A stretch of 64,000 nucleotides of DNA, taken from the NCBI GenBank assembly GCA_921293015.1, contig OV121097.1:33729929-33793928 (forward strand), read 5' to 3'. The translations under genes and the position numbers were made by a program. The notes under the pieces are model-generated. The model saw only the letters and a program-made list of their open reading frames with translations, did not search any database and was not told the origin of the DNA. This document shows positions 42,830 to 57,200 of this stretch, piece by piece; within the stretch, counting starts at the first letter, position 1, and every line of letters starts with the position of its first letter. Source of the DNA: Phorcus lineatus. Lineage: Eukaryota; Mollusca; Gastropoda; Trochida; Trochidae.

Positions 42830-44670
42830 AGCTTAAACAGGTCCAGATAGCCGATTTTGACCAAAATCGCAGAAAAAGACTAAGTCGAATATATGCATAT
42901 TGTTGTAGCGAGCGTGATAACTTTCTTAAAAATGCATATTTCTAAACCAAACTTTCATCAAATGTACATCACAATGTGTTCTATCGATTGAGCACTACGA
43001 ATTTCCTGTCAGATTCTTGGTATGGGCTCCAGATTCGAGCTTAAACAGGTCCAGATAGCCGATTTTGACCAAAATCGCGGAAAAAGACTAAGTCGAAAAT
43101 ATGCATATTGTTGTAGCGAGCGTGATAACTTTCTTAAAAATGCATATTTTTAAACCAAACTTTCATCAAATGTACATTACAATGTGTTCTATCGATTGAG
43201 CAAAAAAAATTCCTGTCAGATTCTTGGTATGGGCTCCAGATTCGAGCTTAAACAGGTCCACATAGCCGATTTTGACCAAAATCGCGGAAAAAGACTAAGT
43301 CAAATATATGCATATTGTTGTAGCGAGCGTGATAACTTTCTTAAAAATGCATATTTCTGAACCAAACTTTCATCAAATGTACATCACAATGTGTTCTATC
43401 GATTGAGCAATAAAAAATTCCTGTCAGATTATTGGTATGGGCTCCAGATTCGAGCTTAAACAGGTCCACATAGCCGATTTTGACCAAAATCGCGGAAAAA
43501 GACTAAGTCGAAAATATGCATATTGTTGTAGCGAGCGTGATAACTTTCTTAAAAATGCATATTTCTAAACCAAACTTTCATCAAATGTACATTACAATGT
43601 GTTCTATCGATTGAGCAATAAAAAATTCCTGTCAGATTCTTGGTATGGGCTCCAGATTCGAGCTTAAACAGGTCCACATAGCCGATTTTGACCAAAATCG
43701 CAGAAAAAGACTAAGTCAAATATATGCATATTGTTGTAGCGAGCGTGATAACTTTCTTAAAAATGCATATTTCTGAACCAAACTTTCATCAAATGTACAT
43801 CACAATGTGTTCTATCGATTGAGCAATAAAAAATTCCTGTCAGATTCTTAATATGGGCTCCAGATTCGAGCTTAAACAGGTCCAGATAGCCGATTTTGAC
43901 CAAAATCGCGGAAAAAGACTAAGTCGAATATATGCATATTGTTGTAGCGAGCGTGATAACTTTCTTAAAAATGCATATTTCTAAACCAAACTTTCATCAA
44001 ATGTACATCACAATGTGTTCTATCGATTGAGCAATACGAATTTCCTGTCAGATTCTTGGTTTGGGCTCCATATTCGAGCTTAAACAGGTCCAGATAGCCG
44101 ATTTTGACCAAAATCGCGGAAAAAGACTAAGTCGAATATATGCATATTGTTGTAGCGAGCGTGATAACTTTCTTAAAAATGCATATTTCTAAACCAAACT
44201 TTCATCAAATTTACATCACAATGTGTTCTATCGATTGAGCAATAAAAGATTCCTGTCAGATTATTGGTATGGGCTCCAGATTCGAGCTTAAACAGGTCCA
44301 GATAGCCGATTTTGATTAAAATCGCAGAAAAAGACCAAGTGGAATATATGCATATTGTTGTAGCGAGCGTGATAACTTTCTTAAAAATGCATATTTCTAA
44401 ACCAAACTTTCATCAAATGTACATCACAATGTGTTCTATCGATTGAGCAATAAACAATTCCTGTCAGATTCTTGGTATGGGCTCCAGATTCGAGCTTAAA
44501 CAGGTCCAGATAGCCGATTTTGACCAAAATCGCGGAAAAAGACTAAGTCGAATATATGCATATTGTTGTAGCGAGCGTGATAACTTTCTTAAAAATGCAT
44601 ATTTCTAAACCAAACTTTCATCAAATGTACATCACAATGTGTTCTATCGATTGAGCAATAAACAATTCCT
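42830..44670. repeat. Duplicated satellite block, copy 2 (offset 12,270 bp)
   Basis: Matches 30,550-32,400 through the same rare variants, including ATCAAATTTACATC at 44,205 and GATTAAAATC at about 44,313. The similarity stops near 44,670, where a CACATAG/GCAAATTG monomer begins the stretch related to 24.5 kb. Confidence 0.85.
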
Positions 44671-45759
44671 GTCAGATTCTTGGTATGGGCTCCAGATTCG
44701 AGCTTAAACAGGTCCACATAGCCGATTTTGACCAAAATCGCAGAAAAAGACTAAGTCAAATATATGCAAATTGTTGTAGCGAGCGTGATAACTTTCTTAA
44801 AAATGCATATTTCTAAACCAAACTTTCATCAAATGTACATCACAATGTGTTCTATCGATTGAGCAATAAAAAATTCCTGTCAGATTCTTGGTATGGGCTC
44901 CAGATTCGAGCTTAAACAGGTCCAGATAGCCGATTTTGACCAAAATCGCGGAAAAAGACTAAGTCGAAAATATGCATATTGTTGTAGCGAGCGTGATAAC
45001 TTTCTTAAAAATGCATATTTCTAAACCAAACTTTTATCAAATGTACATTACAATGTGTTCTATCGATTGAGCAATAAAAAATTCCTGTCAGATTCTTGGT
45101 ATGGGCTCCAGATTCGAGCTTAAACAGGTCCACATAGCCGATTTTGACCAAAATCGCAGAAAAAGACTAAGTCAAATATATGCATATTGTTGTAGCGAGC
45201 GTGATAACTTTCTTAAAAATGCATATTTCTGAACCAAACTTTCATCAAATGTACATCACAATGTGTTCTATCGATTGAGCAATAAAAAATTCCTGTCAGA
45301 TTCTTAATATGGGCTCCAGATTCGAGCTTAAACAGGTCCAGATAGCCGATTTTGACCAAAATCGCGGAAAAAGACTAAGTCAAATATATGCATATTGTTG
45401 TAGAGAGCGTGATAACTTTCTTAAAAATGCATATTTCTAAACCAAACTTTCATCAAATGTACATCACAATGTGTTCTATCGATTGAGCAATAAAAAATTC
45501 CTGTCAGATTCTTGGTATGGAATCCAGATTCGAGCTTAAACAGGTCCAGATAGCCGATTTTGACCACAATCGCGGAAAAAGACTAAGTCGAATATATGCA
45601 TATTGTTGTAGCAAGCGTGATAACTTTCTTAAAAATGCATATTTCTGAACCAAACTTTCATCAAATGTACATCACAATGTGTTCTATCGATTGAGCAATA
45701 AACAATTCCTGTCAGATTCTTGGTATGGGCTCCAGATTCGAGCTTAAACAGGTCCACAT

Positions 45760-48700
45760 AGCCGATTTTGACCAAAATCGCAGAAAAAGACCAAGTCGAA
45801 TATATGCATATTGTTGTAGCGAGCGTGATAACTTTCTTAAAAATGCAATATTCTAAACCAAACTTTCATCAAATGTACATCACAATGTGTTCTATCGATT
45901 GAGCACTACGAATTTCCTGTCAGATTCTTGGTTTGGGCTCCAGATTCGAGCTTAAACAGGTCCAGATAGCCGATTTTGACCAAAATCGCAGAAAAAGACT
46001 AAGTCAAATATATGCATATTGTTGTAGCGAGCGTGATAACTTTCTTAAAAATGCATATTTCTAAACCAAACTTTCATCAAATGTACATCACAATGTGTTC
46101 TATCGATTGAGCAATACGAATTTCCTGTCAGATTCTTGGTATGGGCTCCAGATTCGAGCTTAAACAGGTCCAGATAGCCGATTTTGACCAAAATCGCAAA
46201 AAAAGACTAAGTCGAATATATGCATATTGTTGTAGCGAGCGTGATAACTTTCTTAAAAATGCATATTTCTAAACCAAACTTTCATCAAATGTACATCACA
46301 ATGTGTTCTATCGATTGAGCAATAAAAAATTCCTGTCAGATTCTTGGTATGGGCTCCAGATTCGAGCTTAAACAGGTCCAGATAGCCGATTTTGACCAAA
46401 ATCACAGAAAAAGACTAAGTCAAATATATGCATATTGTTGTAGCGAGCGTGATAACTTTCTTAAAAATGCATATTTCTAAACCAAACTTTCATCAAATGT
46501 ACATCACAATGTGTTCTATCGATTGAGCAATAAAAAATTCCTGTCAGATTCTTGGTTTGGGCTCCAGATTCGAGCTTAAACAGGTCCAGATAGCCGATTT
46601 TGACCAAAATCGCAGATAAAGACTAAGTCGAATATATGCATATTGTTGTAGCGAGCGTGATAACTTTCTTAAAAATGCATATTTCTAAACCAAACTTTCA
46701 TCAAATGTACATCACAATGTGTTCTATCGATTGAGCAATAAAAAATTCCTGTCAGATTATTGGTATGGGCTCCAGATTCGAGCTTAAACAGGTCCAGATA
46801 GCCGATTTTGACCAAAATCGCAGAAAAAGACTAAGTCAAATATATGCATATTGTTGTAGCGAGCGTGATAACTTTCTTAAAAATGCAATATTCTAAACCA
46901 AACTTTCATCAAATGTACATCACAATGTGTTCTATCGATTGAGCACTACGAATTTCCTGTCAGATTCTTGGTTTGGGCTCCAGATTCGAGCTTAAACAGG
47001 TCCAGATAGCCGATTTTGACCAAAATCGCAGAAAAAGACTAAGTCAAATATATGCATATTGTTGTAGCGAGCGTGATAACTTTCTTAAAAATGCATATTT
47101 CTAAACCAAACTTTCATCAAATGTACATCACAATGTGTTCTATCGATTGAGCACTAAACAATTCCTGTCAGATTATTGGTATGGGCTCCAGATTCGAGCT
47201 TAAACAGGTCCAGATAGCCGATTTTGACCAAAATCGCGGAAAAAGACTAAGTCGAATATATGCATATTGTTGTAGCGAGCGTGATAACTTTCTTAAAAAT
47301 GCATATTTCTAAACCAAACTTTCATCAAATGTACATCACAATGTGTTCTATCGATTGAGCAATAAAAAATTCCTGTCAGATTATTGGTATGGGCTCCAGA
47401 TTCGAGCTTAAACAGGTCCAGATAGCCGATTTTGACCAAAATCGCGGAAAAAGACTTAGTCGAAAATATGCATATTGTTGTAGCGAGCGTGATAACTTTC
47501 TTAAAAATGCATATTTCTAAACCAAACTTTCATCAAATGTACATCACAATGTGTTCTATCGATTGAGCAATACGAATTTCCTGTCAGATTCTTGGTTTGG
47601 GCTCCAGATTCGAGCTTAAACAGGTCCAGATAGCCGATTTTGACCAAAATCGCGGAAAAAGACTAAGTCGAATATATGCATATTGTTGTAGCGAGCGTGA
47701 TAACTTTCTTAAAAATGCATATTTCTAAACCAAACTTTCATCAAATGTACATCACAATGTGTTCTATCGATTGAGCAATAAAAAATTCCTGTCAGATTCT
47801 TGGTATGGGCTCCAGATTCGAGCTTAAACAGGTCCAGATAGCCGATTTTGACCACAATCGCGGAAAAAGACTAAGTCGAATATATGCATATTGTTGTAGC
47901 AAGCGTGATAACTTTCTTAAAAATGCATATTTCTGAACCAAACTTTCATCAAATGTACATCACAATGTGTTCTATCGATTGAGCAATAAACAATTCCTGT
48001 CAGATTCTTGGTATGGGCTCCAGATTCGAGCTTAAACAGGTCCACATAGCCGATTTTGACCAAAATCGCGGAAAAAGACCAAGTCGAATATATGCATATT
48101 GTTGTAGCGAGCGTGATAACTTTCTTAAAAATGCATATTTCTAAACCAAACTTTCATCAAATGTACATCACAATGTGTTCTATCGATTGAGCACTACGAA
48201 TTTCCTGTCAGATTCTTGGTTTGGGCTCCAGATTCGAGCTTAAACAGGTCCAGATAGCCGATTTTGACCAAAATCGCAGAAAAAGACTAAGTCAAATATA
48301 TGCATATTGTTGTAGCGAGCGTGATAACTTTCTTAAAAATGCATATTTCTAAACCAAACTTTCATCAAATGTACATCACAATGTGTTCTATCGATTGAGC
48401 AATACGAATTTCCTGTCAGATTCTTGGTTTGGGCTCCAAAATCGAGCTTAAACAGGTCCAGATAGCCGATTTTGACCAAAATCGCAAAAAAAGACTAAGT
48501 CGAATATATGCATATTGTTGTAGCGAGCGTGATAACTTTCTTAAAAATGCATATTTCTAAACCAAACTTTCATCAAATGTACATCACAATGTGTTCTATC
48601 GATTGAGCAATAAAAAATTCCTGTCAGATTATTGGTATGGGCTCCAGATTCGAGCTTAAACAGGTCCAGATAGCCGATTTTGACCAAAATCGCAGAAAAA

Positions 48701-50070
48701 GACTAAGTCAAATATATGCATATTGTTGTAGCGAGCGTGATAACTTTCTTAAAAATGCATATTTCTAAACCAAACTTTCATCAAATGTACATCACAATGT
48801 GTTCTATCGATTGAGCAATAAAAAATTCCTGTCAGATTCTTGGTTTGGGCTCCAGATTCGAGCTTAAACAGGTCCAGATAGCCGATTTTGACCAAAATCG
48901 CAGAAAAAGACTAAGTCGAATATATGCATATTGTTGTAGCGAGCGTGATAACTTTCTTAAAAATGCATATTTCTAAACCAAACTTTCATCAAATGTACAT
49001 CACAATGTGTTCTATCGATTGAGCAATAAAAAATTCCTGTCAGATTATTGGTATGGGCTCCAGATTCGAGCTTAAACAGGTCCAGATAGCCGATTTTGAC
49101 CAAAATCGCAGAAAAAGACTAAGTCAAATATATGCATATTGTTGTAGCGAGCGTGATAACTTTCTTAAAAATGCATATTTCTAAACCAAACTTTCATCAA
49201 ATGTACATCACAATGTGTTCTATCGATTGAGCAATAAAAAATTCCTGTCAGATTATTGGTATGGGCTCCAGATTCGAGCTTAAACAGGTCCAGATAGCCG
49301 ATTTTGACCAAAATCGCAGAAAAAGACTAAGTCGAATATATGCATATTGTTGTAGCGAGCGTGATAACTTTCTTAAAAATGCATATTTCTAAACCAAACT
49401 TTCATCAAATGTACATCACAATGTGTTCTATCGATTGAGCACTACGAATTTCCTGTCAGATTCTTGGTATGGGCTCCAGATTCGAGCTTAAACAGGTCCA
49501 GATAGCCGATTTTGACCAAAATCGCGGAAAAAGACTAAGTCGAAAATATGCATATTGTTGTAGCGAGCGTGATAACTTTCTTAAAAATGCATATTTCTAA
49601 ACCAAACTTTCATCAAATGTACATTACAATGTGTTCTATCGATTGAGCAAAAAAAATTCCTGTCAGATTCTTGGTATGGGCTCCAGATTCGAGCTTAAAC
49701 AGGTCCACATAGCCGATTTTGACCAAAATCGCGGAAAAAGACTAAGTCAAATATATGCATATTGTTGTAGCGAGCGTGATAACTTTCTTAAAAATGCATA
49801 TTTCTGAACCAAACTTTCATCAAATGTACATCACAATGTGTTCTATCGATTGAGCAATAAAAAATTCCTGTCAGATTATTGGTATGGGCTCCAGATTCGA
49901 GCTTAAACAGGTCCACATAGCCGATTTTGACCAAAATCGCGGAAAAAGACTAAGTCGAAAATATGCATATTGTTGTAGCGAGCGTGATAACTTTCTTAAA
50001 AATGCATATTTCTAAACCAAACTTTCATCAAATGTACATTACAATGTGTTCTATCGATTGAGCAATAAAA
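45760..50070. repeat. Triplicated satellite block, copy 3
   Basis: Markers lie 20,172 bp from copy 1 up to about 48,200, then 19,756 bp, meaning two monomers are missing here. The match to copy 1 in fact starts earlier, at about 24,540/44,710, and includes the rare TATGGAATCCAG at 25,345 and 45,517. In this copy the CTCCGAAATCG marker is replaced by the common CTCCAGATTCG. It ends at the switch to the homogeneous zone. Confidence 0.8.
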
Positions 50071-53000
50071 AATTCCTGTCAGATTCTTAATATGGGCTCC
50101 AGATTCGAGCTTAAACAGGTCCAGATAGCCGATTTTGACCAAAATCGCGGAAAAAGACTAAGTCGAATATATGCATATTGTTGTAGCGAGCGTGATAACT
50201 TTCTTAAAAATGCATATTTCTAAACCAAACTTTCATCAAATGTACATCACAATGTGTTCTATCGATTGAGCAATACGAATTTCCTGTCAGATTCTTGGTT
50301 TGGGCTCCATATTCGAGCTTAAACAGGTCCAGATAGCCGATTTTGACCAAAATCGCGGAAAAAGACTAAGTCGAATATATGCATATTGTTGTAGCGAGCG
50401 TGATAACTTTCTTGAAAATGCATATTTCTAAACCAAACTTTCATCAAATGTACATCACAATGTGTTCTATCGATTGAGCAATACGAATTTCCTGTCAGAT
50501 TTTTGGTTTGGGCTCCAGATTCGAGCTTAATCAGGTCCAGATAGCCGATTTTGACCAAAATCGCGGAAAAAGACTAAGTCGAATATATGCATATTGTTGT
50601 AGCGAGCGTGATAACTTTCTTAAAAATGCATATTTCTAAACCAAACTTTCATCAAATGTACATCACAATGTGTTCTATCGATTGAGCAATACGAATTTCC
50701 TGTCAGATTCTTGGTTTGGGCTCCAGATTTGAGCTTAAACAGGTCCAGATAGCCGATTTTGACCAAAATCGCGGAAAAAGACTAAGTCGAATATATGCAT
50801 ATTGTTGTAGCGAGCGTGATAACTTTCTTAAAAATGCATATTTCTAAACCAAACTTTCATCAAATGTACATCACAATGTGTTCTATCGATTGAGCAATAC
50901 GAATTTCCTGTCAGATTCTTGGTTTGGGCTCCAGATTCGAGCTTAAACAGGTCCAGATAGCCGATTTTGACCAAAATCGCGGAAAAAGACTAAGTCGAAT
51001 ATATGCATATTGTTGTAGCGAGCGTGATAACTTTCTTAAAAATGCATATTTCTAAACCAAACTTTCATCAAATGTACATCACAATGTGTTCTATCGATTG
51101 AGCAATATAAAATTCCTGTCAGATTCTTGGTATGGGCTCCAGATTCGAGCTTAAACAGGTCCAGATAGCCGATTTTGACCAAAATCGCGGAAAAAGACTA
51201 AGTCGAAAATATGCATATTGTTGTAGCGAGCGTGATAACTTTCTTAAAAATGCATATTTCTAAACCAAACTTTCATCATATGTACATCACAATGTGTTCT
51301 ATCGATTGAGCAATAAAAAATTCCTGTCAGATTCTTGGTATGGGCTCCAGATTCGAGCTTAAACAGGTCCACATAGCCGATTTTGACCAAAATCGCAGAA
51401 AAAGACTAAGTCAAATATATGCAAATTGTTGTAGCGAGCGTGATAACTTTCTTAAAAATGCATATTTCTAAACCAAACTTTCATCAAATGTACATCACAA
51501 TGTGTTCTATCGATTGAGCAATAAAAAATTCCTGTCAGATTCTTAATATGGGCTCCAGATTCGAGCTTAAACAGGTCCAGATAGCCGATTTTGACCAAAA
51601 TCGCGGAAAAAGACTAAGTCGAATATATGCATATTGTTGTAGCGAGCGTGATAACTTTCTTAAAAATGCATATTTCTAAACCAAACTTTCATCAAATGTA
51701 CATCACAATGTGTTCTATCGATTGAGCAATACGAATTTCCTGTCAGATTCTTGGTTTGGGCTCCATATTCGAGCTTAAACAGGTCCAGATAGCCGATTTT
51801 GACCAAAATCGCGGAAAAAGACTAAGTCGAATATATGCATATTGTTGTAGCGAGCGTGATAACTTTCTTAAAAATGCATATTTCTAAACCAAACTTTCAT
51901 CAAATGTACATCACAATGTGTTCTATCGATTGAGCAATACGAATTTCCTGTCAGATTCTTGGTTTGGGCTCCAGATTCGAGCTTAATCAGGTCCAGATAG
52001 CCGATTTTGACCAAAATCGCGGAAAAAGACTAAGTCGAATATATGCATATTGTTGTAGCGAGCGTGATAACTTTCTTAAAAATGCATATTTCTAAACCAA
52101 ACTTTCATCAAATGTACATCACAATGTGTTCTATCGATTGAGCAATACGAATTTCCTGTCAGATTCTTGGTTTGGGCTCCAGATTTGAGCTTAAACAGGT
52201 CCAGATAGCCGATTTTGACCAAAATCGCGGAAAAAGACTAAGTCGAATATATGCATATTGTTGTAGCGAGCGTGATAACTTTCTTAAAAATGCATATTTC
52301 TAAACCAAACTTTCATCAAATGTACATCACAATGTGTTCTATCGATTGAGCAATACGAATTTCCTGTCAGATTCTTGGTTTGGGCTCCAGATTCGAGCTT
52401 AAACAGGTCCAGATAGCCGATTTTGACCAAAATCGCGGAAAAAGACTAAGTCGAATATATGCATATTGTTGTAGCGAGCGTGATAACTTTCTTAAAAATG
52501 CATATTTCTAAACCAAACTTTCATCAAATGTACATCACAATGTGTTCTATCGATTGAGCAATACGAATTTCCTGTCAGATTCTTGGTTTGGGCTCCAGAT
52601 TTGAGCTTAAACAGGTCCAGATAGCCGATTTTGACCAAAATTGCGGAAAAAGACTAAGTCGAATATATGCATATTGTTGTAGCGAGCGTGATAACTTTCT
52701 TAAAAATGCATATTTCTAAACCAAACTTTCATCAAATGTACATCACAATGTGTTCTATCGATTGAGCAATACGAATTTCCTGTCAGATTCTTGGTTTGGG
52801 CTCCAGATTCGAGCTTAAACAGGTCCAGATAGCCGATTTTGACCAAAATCGCGGAAAAAGACTAAGTCGAATATATGCATATTGTTGTAGCGAGCGTGAT
52901 AACTTTCTTAAAAATGCATATTTCTAAACCAAACTTTCATCAAATGTACATCACAATGTGTTCTATCGATTGAGCAATACGAATTTCCTGTCAGATTCTT

Positions 53001-54219
53001 GGTTTGGGCTCCAAAATCGAGCTTAAACAGGTCCAGATAGCCGATTTTGACCAAAATCGCGGAAAAAGACTAAGTCGAATATATGCATATTGTTGTAGCG
53101 AGCGTGATAACTTTCTTAAAAATGCATATTTCTAAACCAAACTTTCATCAAATGTACATCACAATGTGTTCTATCGATTGAGCAATACGAATTTCCTGTC
53201 AGATTCTTGGTTTGGGCTCCAGATTTGAGCTTAAACAGGTCCAGATAGCCGATTTTGACCAAAATCGCGGAAAAAGACTAAGTCGAATATATGCATATTG
53301 TTGTAGCGAGCGTGATAACTTTCTTAAAAATGCATATTTCTAAACCAAACTTTCATCAAATGTACATCACAATGTGTTCTATCGATTGAGCAATACGAAT
53401 TTCCTGTCAGATTCTTGGTTTGGGCTCCAAAATCGAGCTTAAACAGGTCCAGATAGCCGATTTTGACCAAAATCGCAAAAAAAGACTAAGTCGAATATAT
53501 GCATATTGTTGTAGCGAGCGTGATAACTTTCTTAAAAATGCATATTTCTAAACCAAACTTTCATCAAATGTACATCACAATGTGTTCTATCGATTGAGCA
53601 ATACGAATTTCCTGTCAGATTCTTGGTTTGGGCTCCAGATTTGAGCTTAAACAGGTCCAGATAGCCGATTTTGACCAAAATCGCGGAAAAAGACTAAGTC
53701 GAATATATGCATATTGTTGTAGCGAGCGTGATAACTTTCTTAAAAATGCATATTTCTAAACCAAACTTTCATCAAATGTACATCACAATGTGTTCTATCG
53801 ATTGAGCAATACGAATTTCCTGTCAGATTCTTGGTTTGGGCTCCAGATTCGAGCTTAAACAGGTCCAGATAGCCGATTTTGACCAAAATCGCGGAAAAAG
53901 ACTAAGTCGAATATATGCATATTGTTGTAGCGAGCGTGATAACTTTCTTAAAAATGCATATTTCTAAACCAAACTTTCATCAAATGTACATCACAATGTG
54001 TTCTATCGATTGAGCAATACGAATTTCCTGTCAGATTCTTGGTTTGGGCTCCAAAATCGAGCTTAAACAGGTCCAGATAGCCGATTTTGACCAAAATCGC
54101 GGAAAAAGACTAAGTCGAATATATGCATATTGTTGTAGCGAGCGTGATAACTTTCTTAAAAATGCATATTTCTAAACCAAACTTTCATCAAATGTACATC
54201 ACAATGTGTTCTATCGATT

Positions 54220-57200
54220 GAGCAATACGAATTTCCTGTCAGATTCTTGGTTTGGGCTCCAGATTCGAGCTTAAACAGGTCCAGATAGCCGATTTTGACC
54301 AAAATCGCGGAAAAAGACTAAGTCGAATATATGCATATTGTTGTAGCGAGCGTGATAACTTTCTTAAAAATGCATATTTCTAAACCAAACTTTCATCAAA
54401 TGTACATCACAATGTGTTCTATCGATTGCGCAATACGAATTTCCTGTCAGATTCTTGGTTTGGGCTCCAGATTCGAGCTTAAACAGGTCCAGATAGCCGA
54501 TTTTGACCAAAATCGCGGAAAAAGACTAAGTCGAATATATGCATATTGTTGTAGCGAGCGTGATAACTTTCTTAAAAATGCATATTTCTAAACCAAACTT
54601 TCATCAAATGTACATCACAATGTGTTCTATCGATTGAGCAATACGAATTTCCTGTCAGATTCTTGGTTTGGGCTCCAAAATCGAGCTTAAACAGGTCCAG
54701 ATAGCCGATTTTGACCAAAATCGCGGAAAAAGACTAAGTCGAATATATGCATATTGTTGTAGCGAGCGTGATAACTTTCTTAAAAATGCATATTTCTAAA
54801 CCAAACTTTCATCAAATGTACATCACAATGTGTTCTATCGATTGAGCAATACGAATTTCCTGTCAGATTCTTGGTTTGGGCTCCAAAATCGAGCTTAAAC
54901 AGGTCCAGATAGCCGATTTTGACCAAAATCGCGGAAAAAGACTAAGTCGAATATATGCATATTGTTGTAGCGAGCGTGATAACTTTCTTAAAAATGCATA
55001 TTTCTAAACCAAACTTTCATCAAATGTACATCACAATGTGTTCTATCGATTGAGCAATACGAATTTCCTGTAAGATTCTTGGTTTGGGCTCCAGATTCGA
55101 GCTTAAACAGGTCCAGATAGCCGATTTTGACCAAAATCGCGGAAAAAGACTAAGTCGAATATATGCATATTGTTGTAGCGAGCGTGATAACTTTCTTAAA
55201 AATGCATATTTCTAAACCAAACTTTCATCAAATGTACATCACAATGTGTTCTATCGATTGAGCAATACGAATTTCCTGTCAGATTCTTGGTTTGGGCTCC
55301 AGATTCGAGCTTAAACAGGTCCAGATAGCCGATTTTGACCAAAATCGCGGAAAAAGACTAAGTCGAATATATGCATATTGTTGTAGCGAGCGTGATAACT
55401 TTCTTAAAAATGCATATTTCTAAACCAAACTTTCATCAAATGTACATCACAATGTGTTCTATCGATTGCGCAATACGAATTTCCTGTCAGATTCTTGGTT
55501 TGGGCTCCAGATTCGAGCTTAAACAGGTCCAGATAGCCGATTTTGACCAAAATCGCGGAAAAAGACTAAGTCGAATATATGCATATTGTTGTAGCGAGCG
55601 TGATAACTTTCTTAAAAATGCATATTTCTAAACCAAACTTTCATCAAATGTACATCACAATGTGTTCTATCGATTGAGCAATACGAATTTCCTGTCAGAT
55701 TCTTGGTTTGGGCTCCAAAATCGAGCTTAAACAGGTCCAGATAGCCGATTTTGACCAAAATCGCGGAAAAAGACTAAGTCGAATATATGCATATTGTTGT
55801 AGCGAGCGTGATAACTTTCTTAAAAATGCATATTTCTAAACCAAACTTTCATCAAATGTACATCACAATGTGTTCTATCGATTGAGCAATACGAATTTCC
55901 TGTAAGATTCTTGGTTTGGGCTCCAGATTCGAGCTTAAACAGGTCCAGATAGCCGATTTTGACCAAAATCGCGGAAAAAGACTAAGTCGAATATATGCAT
56001 ATTGTTGTAGCGAGCGTGATAACTTTCTTAAAAATGCATATTTCTAAACCAAACTTTCATCAAATGTACATCACAATGTGTTCTATCGATTGAGCAATAC
56101 GAATTTCCTGTCAGATTCTTGGTTTGGGCTCCAGATTCGAGCTTAAACAGGTCCAGATAGCCGATTTTGACCAAAATCGCGGAAAAAGACTAAGTCGAAT
56201 ATATGCATATTGTTGTAGCGAGCGTGATAACTTTCTTAAAAATGCATATTTCTAAACCAAACTTTCATCAAATGTACATCACAATGTGTTCTATCGATTG
56301 CGCAATACGAATTTCCTGTCAGATTCTTGGTTTGGGCTCCAGATTCGAGCTTAAACAGGTCCAGATAGCCGATTTTGACCAAAATCGCGGAAAAAGACTA
56401 AGTCGAATATATGCATATTGTTGTAGCGAGCGTGATAACTTTCTTAAAAATGCATATTTCTAAACCAAACTTTCATCAAATGTACATCACAATGTGTTCT
56501 ATCGATTGAGCAATACGAATTTCCTGTCAGATTCTTGGTTTGGGCTCCAAAATCGAGCTTAAACAGGTCCAGATAGCCGATTTTGACCAAAATCGCGGAA
56601 AAAGACTAAGTCGAATATATGCATATTGTTGTAGCGAGCGTGATAACTTTCTTAAAAATGCATATTTCTAAACCAAACTTTCATCAAATGTACATCACAA
56701 TGTGTTCTATCGATTGAGCAATACGAATTTCCTGTCAGATTCTTGGTTTGGGCTCCAAAATCGAGCTTAAACAGGTCCAGATAGCCGATTTTGACCAAAA
56801 TCGCGGAAAAAGACTAAGTCGAATATATGCATATTGTTGTAGCGAGCGTGATAACTTTCTTAAAAATGCATATTTCTAAACCAAACTTTCATCAAATGTA
56901 CATCACAATGTGTTCTATCGATTGAGCAATACGAATTTCCTGTAAGATTCTTGGTTTGGGCTCCAGATTCGAGCTTAAACAGGTCCAGATAGCCGATTTT
57001 GACCAAAATCGCGGAAAAAGACTAAGTCGAGTATATGCATATTGTTGTAGCGAGCGTGATAACTTTCTTAAAAATGCATATTTCTAAACCAAACTTTCAT
57101 CAAATGTACATCACAATGTGTTCTATCGATTGAGCAATACGAATTTCCTGTCAGATTCTTGGTTTGGGCTCCAGATTCGAGCTTAAACAGGTCCAGATAG

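Noticed and set aside
50319-50558. 79-codon open frame on the minus strand
   Set aside because: It crosses two satellite monomers and is opened by incidental variants (GAAAATGC and AATCAGG). The same frame is closed in neighbouring copies.
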